A DNA stretch of 64,000 nt from Kitasatospora sp. MMS16-BH015 (lineage in GTDB: Bacteria; Actinomycetota; Actinomycetes; Streptomycetales; Streptomycetaceae). Numbering within the stretch: position 1 is the stretch's first letter; the number at the start of each line of letters is the position of its first letter. Of the stretch, positions 59,723 through 64,000 are shown piece by piece. A model generated the notes under the pieces. The model was given only the letters and a program-made list of their open reading frames with translations. It searched no databases and was not told the origin of the DNA. The stretch lies in NCBI RefSeq assembly GCF_002943525.1, contig NZ_CP025394.1, forward strand, positions 3,100,001 through 3,164,000. Reading direction: 5' to 3'. The position numbers and the translations under genes were made by a program.

Positions 59723-61249
59723 TTACTCGATCACGGGCGGGTTGGCCCCGCCGCCGGTACGCCAGGTGTCCTCGTCCTCGACCAGGTAGTCCGGGCGGTG
59801 GCCCTTCGTCCCGTTCTTCTTCTTGTTCGCGGCGCCATGGCCACCCATCCCGGGCTGGCCGTTGGCACCGTTGCGCCCCTTACCCAGGCCGGAACCGCCC
59901 TGGGTGAACGCGCTCCGACCGGCACCGGCCTTAGCCCCGCCGACAGTGCCACCGGCCCGCTTGGTCAGGCCGCTGCCCTTGCCGGCCGCGCCACCCTTGG
60001 CCCCACCGGCACCGCCGAGCCCACCGGGCGCATGCATGCCGCCGGCCCCGGGAGCACCGGCCTTACCGGCTCCAGCACCACCGGCCCCAGCGCCACCCGC
60101 GCCGGTCCCGAGGCCGCCGGCCCCGCCGACCTTACCCGAGCCGCCCAGGCCACCGCCGGCGCCGCCACCACTCCCGAGCCCGGCCAGCCCGCCACCAGGC
60201 AGCCCACCGAACCCACTACCACCACCGACGATGCCGCCACCGCCCCCGAGGCCACCCCCGAGACCGCCGCCACCACCGCCCATGTCGAACCCACCGCCCC
60301 CACCACCGGGCATCCCGGTGATCGGCCCAGGCGAGACGACCGGCGGGTTCACCCCGTCGATCCCCAGCTTCGGCGGCGGCACGACCGTCCCGATCGGATC
60401 CGGCATCGGATGCCCCGGCCCGATCGGATGCGTCACCGGCGGAGAGTACGGCGGCACCACAGGCCCGGGACCCGGGTGCGTGATCGGCGGCTGCGGGAAG
60501 CCGACCGGCGTGATGGGCACGGGGTTCCCCCCGCCCGGCGGAGTGTGCACCGGCGGGTTACCGCCACCGCCCGGCGGGATCACGGGCATGTGCGGGTTCG
60601 GCACCGTGCCGGGCGGGGTGGGCGGAGTGCTGATGGGCGGGTTATCTGGCGGAGGAGGGAAGCGCTTCTCGCCACTAACGCCACCTCGATCCGGCGGGTC
60701 CATCAGCTTTGCAGCCTCGATGTACTGCGGAGACAGGTTCTCCATGACGGCGATCGCGTTCTGGTGCGCGACCTCGCCGGCCGAGAGCTGGTCCTTGTTC
60801 TTCTCCAGCGCCTGGAGGCGCGGCATGCCCGCCGCGAGGTCGGCCTTGAACTGAGCGTCCGAGCGGTCGCCACCGTCAGAGACCCACTTCCAGCCACTGT
60901 CCCAGGTGCTCGGGTCGTGGATGGAGTCCATCGCCGTCTTGGTCTGCTCCAGCGCCTTGCCCGCGTACGCCATCGCGGCGGACGTGTTCTTGGCGTGGGC
61001 AGCAGTGTTGACCATGCTGACGTGGATGTCCTGGGCCCGATTGGAGAAGCCCTGGGCCGAGTCGCCCTGCCAGTTCTGCATGGCGTGCGCGACGGCGGAC
61101 TTCAGGTCCTCGGCCGCGGACTGGAGCTCGTCGTGGACGGCGCTCCAGTGGTCGGCGATCTCGGTGAGCCGGCTGTGGTTCGAGCCGTCGACCATGCCCT
61201 TGAGATGGTTCAGGTTGTACTGCTCGAACTCGGTGTTCTGACGAGCCAT
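59723..61249 (-). CDS. Large WXG-type protein with Gly-rich region and RPDYLVEDE tail (paralogue)
   Basis: 508 residues. An N-terminal helical hairpin with Trp-Gln-Gly (MQNWQGDSAQGF), a Pro/Gly-rich middle (~210-430), then FTQGGSGLGKGR, a Lys-rich stretch and HRPDYLVEDEDTW at the C-terminus. The tail is nearly the same as in the 27418-28800 protein, although the N-terminal halves have diverged. Likely a T7SS substrate. The ATG follows the small partner stop by one base. Confidence 0.85.
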   Translation of the reverse strand: MARQNTEFEQYNLNHLKGMVDGSNHSRLTEIADHWSAVHDELQSAAEDLKSAVAHAMQNWQGDSAQGFSNRAQDIHVSMVNTAAHAKNTSAAMAYAGKALEQTKTAMDSIHDPSTWDSGWKWVSDGGDRSDAQFKADLAAGMPRLQALEKNKDQLSAGEVAHQNAIAVMENLSPQYIEAAKLMDPPDRGGVSGEKRFPPPPDNPPISTPPTPPGTVPNPHMPVIPPGGGGNPPVHTPPGGGNPVPITPVGFPQPPITHPGPGPVVPPYSPPVTHPIGPGHPMPDPIGTVVPPPKLGIDGVNPPVVSPGPITGMPGGGGGGFDMGGGGGGLGGGLGGGGGIVGGGSGFGGLPGGGLAGLGSGGGAGGGLGGSGKVGGAGGLGTGAGGAGAGGAGAGKAGAPGAGGMHAPGGLGGAGGAKGGAAGKGSGLTKRAGGTVGGAKAGAGRSAFTQGGSGLGKGRNGANGQPGMGGHGAANKKKNGTKGHRPDYLVEDEDTWRTGGGANPPVIE

Positions 61250-61250
61250 G

Positions 61251-61586
61251 TCAGACGGCCCTCCCGTTCGGGTGCTGGGCGTTCATGGTGACCCGGCCCT
61301 GCTCCTCGAGGTCCCGGTACGAGGTGGTGACGGTGTGCGTCTTGTCACCGAACTCGCCGATCAGCTGGTTGAGCTTGAGGCAGGTGTCGTCCAGGAACTG
61401 CTTCATGTTGTCGTGGGCCGTGAAGAGGGTGTGGGCCTCGGTGAAGTCGCCACCGAAGTCACCCTGGCTGGCGACCGTGTTGTACTTCGACTTGTCAGCA
61501 GTCTGGCCGACGTTCTGCTGGAGGGTGCGCAGTCGCTTCACGACCGCCTCCAGCTCGTCGGTGTTGACCCGGTATCCGTCTGACAT
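61251..61586 (-). CDS. Small helical YxxxE protein (paralogue)
   Basis: 111 residues, a two-helix hairpin beginning GYRVNTDELEAVVKRL. The motif TSYRDLEEQG near the C-terminus fits the YxxxE secretion signal. Partner of the WXG protein encoded immediately downstream. It lacks the Thr/Pro-rich tail of the 28808-29314 paralogue. Confidence 0.8.
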   Translation of the reverse strand: MSDGYRVNTDELEAVVKRLRTLQQNVGQTADKSKYNTVASQGDFGGDFTEAHTLFTAHDNMKQFLDDTCLKLNQLIGEFGDKTHTVTTSYRDLEEQGRVTMNAQHPNGRAV

Positions 61587-61728
61587 ACGGCTCTCTCCCC
61601 CTGGAGTGTCGATACTTCCCCGTCTGGTACTGGCTCCGGCGGGTGTGCTGGCGGCCCGGGTGAGCGGGCCTCAGCGGGCAATCAGAGCATTCGATCGTAG
61701 CGCTTGGGCCGAGGGTGCTGACACACCC

Positions 61729-63093
61729 TCAACGCTGATCGTTACCGCCCTGGTTGTACGGGTTCTGGTACGGCTGCTGCAGCGGGTAGCCCTGGGGCGG
61801 CGCCTGGTTGCCGTAAGGCTGGTTCGGGTACGGCGGCTGCTGCTGGTACTGCCCCGGGTACTGCGGCTGCTGGGGCTGCCAACCGGGCTGGCCGCCGTGC
61901 GGAGCCGGCGGCGCGGGCGGCGGCGTCTTCTTGCGGCGGGCCACCAGGATGATCACGACCACGAGGACGATGAGCACTACCAGGCCGATGCCCGCACCGA
62001 TCATGAGCCCACTGGTGCTCTTGCCGCTCGATACCAGCTTCGGCGGTGTCGGGCTGTCCGGTGTAGCACCCGTGGGAGCGACGCCCCCCTGGGTTGTCGC
62101 CGAGCCATCCACTGCACCGGTGGGCTTCGCGAGCGGACCCTGCGCCGGCCCAGTCGGGATGTCCTGAGTCAATGCCTCATACGGGCGAAGGATGCCGTAC
62201 CCATAGTGCGTGTCAGGCAGCTTGGCCCCCTTGAGTGCAGAGGGGACAAGTGCTGACTTGATCAGCCGGTTAGCCACCTGCCCCGCCGTCAGCTTCGGGA
62301 ATTTGGCTCGCACCAGTGCCGCAGCTGCAGAGACGTACGCAGTTGCGTTGGATGTCCCGTCACCGATGCAGTACTGGCCACCATCGCAAGGCCCTGTGGA
62401 CACAATGTCGACGCCAGGGGCGGTCAGCATGATCTCGGGCCCATAACTGGACTTGTTCCAGATAGCGTTCGTCTTGTCCACAGCACCAACAGCCAGAACT
62501 CCCGGCTCATTGGCCGGGCTCAGGACATGACCACCGTCGTTCCCTGAACCAGCCACGATGAGCACATCATGTTGGGCAGCGTAGGAGACCGCATCCGCGA
62601 GTTTGGCGTTCTGATTGTCGCTGGCCAACGAGATGTTGATGACCTTGGCATTGTGATCGACAGCCCAACGGATGTCCTCGGGGACCGCATCGCGGTGTCC
62701 CTCAGACGACTTGAAGATCGGTAGGACCTTCGCTCCGGGCGCCAGACCGAGCGCACCCTCACGGCTCCCGTGCCCGTGACCGACGATCAGACCCGCCATG
62801 CCGGTCCCGTGCGGGTCCGTCGGATTGGTGTTGAGTCCTTCACCATCCGGGTCATACCCCGGGAGGACGCTGCCGGACAAGTCCTGGTGGTTCGCTTCGA
62901 CCCCGCTGTCGATGACAGCGACGATCACGCCGTCACCCTTGCTCACCGACCAGACCTTGTCCAAGTCGAAGTACTTGTTCGGCCACTGCGCGTCCCGCAC
63001 CTGATCGGCCGAAGCCGCCGGCACGCCCGCGAGCAGCAGGCCCCCGACGAGTGTTGTGGCACCGAGTGCGCGCACGAACCTGGTCAGCGTCAT
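61729..63093 (-). CDS. Mycosin-type S8 protease, membrane anchored (paralogue)
   Basis: 454 residues from ATG 63093, chosen because it gives the same signal-peptide layout as the other mycosin; ATG 63123 is an alternative. Asp62 (AVIDSGV), His95 (DPHGTG), Asn185 and Ser248 (GDGTSNAT). C-terminal membrane helix (MIGAGIGLVVLIVLVVVI) then a Lys-rich stop and a Gln/Pro/Tyr-rich tail. The order here is protease, small protein, WXG protein, whereas the other locus has the protease last. Confidence 0.9.
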   Translation of the reverse strand: MTLTRFVRALGATTLVGGLLLAGVPAASADQVRDAQWPNKYFDLDKVWSVSKGDGVIVAVIDSGVEANHQDLSGSVLPGYDPDGEGLNTNPTDPHGTGMAGLIVGHGHGSREGALGLAPGAKVLPIFKSSEGHRDAVPEDIRWAVDHNAKVINISLASDNQNAKLADAVSYAAQHDVLIVAGSGNDGGHVLSPANEPGVLAVGAVDKTNAIWNKSSYGPEIMLTAPGVDIVSTGPCDGGQYCIGDGTSNATAYVSAAAALVRAKFPKLTAGQVANRLIKSALVPSALKGAKLPDTHYGYGILRPYEALTQDIPTGPAQGPLAKPTGAVDGSATTQGGVAPTGATPDSPTPPKLVSSGKSTSGLMIGAGIGLVVLIVLVVVIILVARRKKTPPPAPPAPHGGQPGWQPQQPQYPGQYQQQPPYPNQPYGNQAPPQGYPLQQPYQNPYNQGGNDQR

Positions 63094-63293
63094 CCCTACC
63101 CCGTCACCCGTCAAAGCCTTCATGGCCGTCAGTACCGCTCCCCGTGATCCGCCCCGTACGGCGGGGCGGTCCCGGTGCGATCGTATCGCCCCCTCGTCTG
63201 ACGCGGGCACGCCCCCACCGACCCACACGGGGTCCTCACCCGGGAGTTGAGGTTCTCCTGAGCTTCGGCCGGGGCCGGGGCTGGTCAGAGCGG

Positions 63294-64000
63294 TCAGGGC
63301 AGGACGGTGGCGTCCTCGGGGAGGATCGGGAGGCGGCCGACCGGGAGGCCGGTGGCGGCGCGGACGGCGGCGGCCACGGCGGCGGGGGCGACCACGGCGG
63401 GGACGGCGGAGACGGCCTTGGCGCCGAAGGTGGCGACCACGTCGCGTTCTTCGAGGAGGGCGGCGATGTGGAGGGCGGGGGTGTCGAGGGCGGTGGGGAG
63501 GCGGTAGCCGGTGAGGGAGGGGTTGAGGAGGCGGCCGCCCTCGGTGCGGAGGTCCTCGAGGAGGGCGAGGCCGATGCCCTGGGCGACGCCGGCCTCGATG
63601 CGGTCCTCGATCTGGCGGGGGTTGAGGGCGCGGCCCACGTCCTGGGCGACCGTCACGTCGACGACCCGGACGGCGCCGAGCTCGATGTCCACGTCGACGA
63701 CGGCCCGCATGGCGCAGAAGGCGACCGAGACGAAGGCGTCGCCCTGGCCGTTCTCGTCCAGCGGCTCGGTGGGGTGCGGGCGGCACTGGGCGGTGGCCCA
63801 GAGCTCCTTGCCCTCCAGGGCCTCGGTGACCGGCATGCCGAGCACGCCGTCGTAGGAGGTGATCTTGCCGTCGGCGATCGAGAGGAGTTCGACGGACATG
63901 CCGAAGTTGGCCGCGATCGGCTGGAGCAGCTGGTGGCGGACCATCAGCGCGGCCCGCTCCACGGCCCCGCCGGAGACCCAGGTGTGCCGGCCGCGCGCCG
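63294..64000 (-). CDS. Xanthine-dehydrogenase-family molybdopterin subunit (C-terminal part, 5' truncated by window)
   Basis: The frame is open to the right edge; 235 residues are visible. Family motifs: GRHTWVSGGA, QCRPHPTEPLDENGQGDAF, VVDVTVAQDVGRALNPRQIEDRIEAGVAQG and a final GLPVGRLPILPED. Near the end, where the catalytic Glu usually sits (GAKGVGEPP), the sequence is GAKAVSAVPA, so that Glu is absent. The enzyme may act on a different substrate or be impaired. Confidence 0.85.
   Translation of the reverse strand, partial: ARGRHTWVSGGAVERAALMVRHQLLQPIAANFGMSVELLSIADGKITSYDGVLGMPVTEALEGKELWATAQCRPHPTEPLDENGQGDAFVSVAFCAMRAVVDVDIELGAVRVVDVTVAQDVGRALNPRQIEDRIEAGVAQGIGLALLEDLRTEGGRLLNPSLTGYRLPTALDTPALHIAALLEERDVVATFGAKAVSAVPAVVAPAAVAAAVRAATGLPVGRLPILPEDATVLP

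Overview
The window looks like a chromosomal segment from a streptomycete (Streptomyces, Kitasatospora or a close relative). Evidence: very high G+C with strong third-position GC, three SsgA-like sporulation proteins, a DinB-AbiEi-Lrp-IclR core repertoire, the actinobacterial CysM/CysO/Mec cysteine pathway, and the family-typical GC-rich nested intergenic hairpins. From about 14.8 kb onward much of the order (cysM-cysO-mec-permease-DUF2017-clpS-pncB-pncA, later hpd-hpdR) is what I recall from the S. coelicolor core chromosome. The first 13-15 kb is an inserted or accessory biosynthetic locus.

Region 1 (1-14.7 kb) is the right part of a nonribosomal peptide gene cluster that continues off the left edge. 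On the + strand: a thioesterase-ending NRPS (partial), a BBE-like FAD oxidase, a class II aminoacyl-tRNA-synthetase-like (AsnRS/AsnA-like) enzyme, a type II thioesterase, a mycofactocin-type SDR, and an NRPS with a degenerate C domain, a Thr-like A domain and a T domain. A pair of very strong convergent terminators follows. A TIM-barrel isomerase-like gene (-) and an MbtH gene (+) diverge from a common intergenic region. On the minus strand an MFS exporter is translationally coupled to an unusual T-C-ATP-grasp fusion protein. An XRE/NB-ARC regulator closes the cluster. Together these suggest a small peptide assembled by split modules, with one bond possibly made by an ATP-grasp ligase rather than an ordinary release step.

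Region 2 (14.8-25.6 kb) is housekeeping: the sulfur-carrier cysteine pathway with a short Cys-containing leader peptide ahead of cysO, an amino-acid permease, DUF2017 and ClpS, the NAD salvage pair pncB/pncA, an AbiEi/nuclease-fold protein, a small sigma-like protein, a DinB protein and the remnant of a secreted-protein domain.

Region 3 (25.6-33.2 kb) and region 6 (59.7-63.1 kb) are two paralogous type VII secretion-associated modules. Each has a mycosin-type protease, a small YxxxE protein and a large Gly-rich WXG protein, and the WXG proteins share a conserved C-terminal tail. No ESX core membrane components are present in the window.

Region 4 (33.2-48.6 kb) holds two two-component systems, three SsgA-like proteins, a GT87 mannosyltransferase, a CBM2-GH18 chitinase, a truncated 4-hydroxyphenylpyruvate dioxygenase beside its Lrp-type regulator, a PDZ-less Lon-like protease, an IclR regulator and a DExH helicase. 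Region 5 (48.6-59.6 kb) is an envelope cluster (two DUF2156/MprF-like membrane proteins, an esterase, a class F sortase, a deacetylase lipoprotein), then an MFS pump, an SMR guanidinium-type exporter under a clear guanidine-III (ykkC-III) riboswitch, and tRNA-Cys preceded by a short Cys-containing ORF. The right edge cuts a xanthine-dehydrogenase-family molybdenum subunit.
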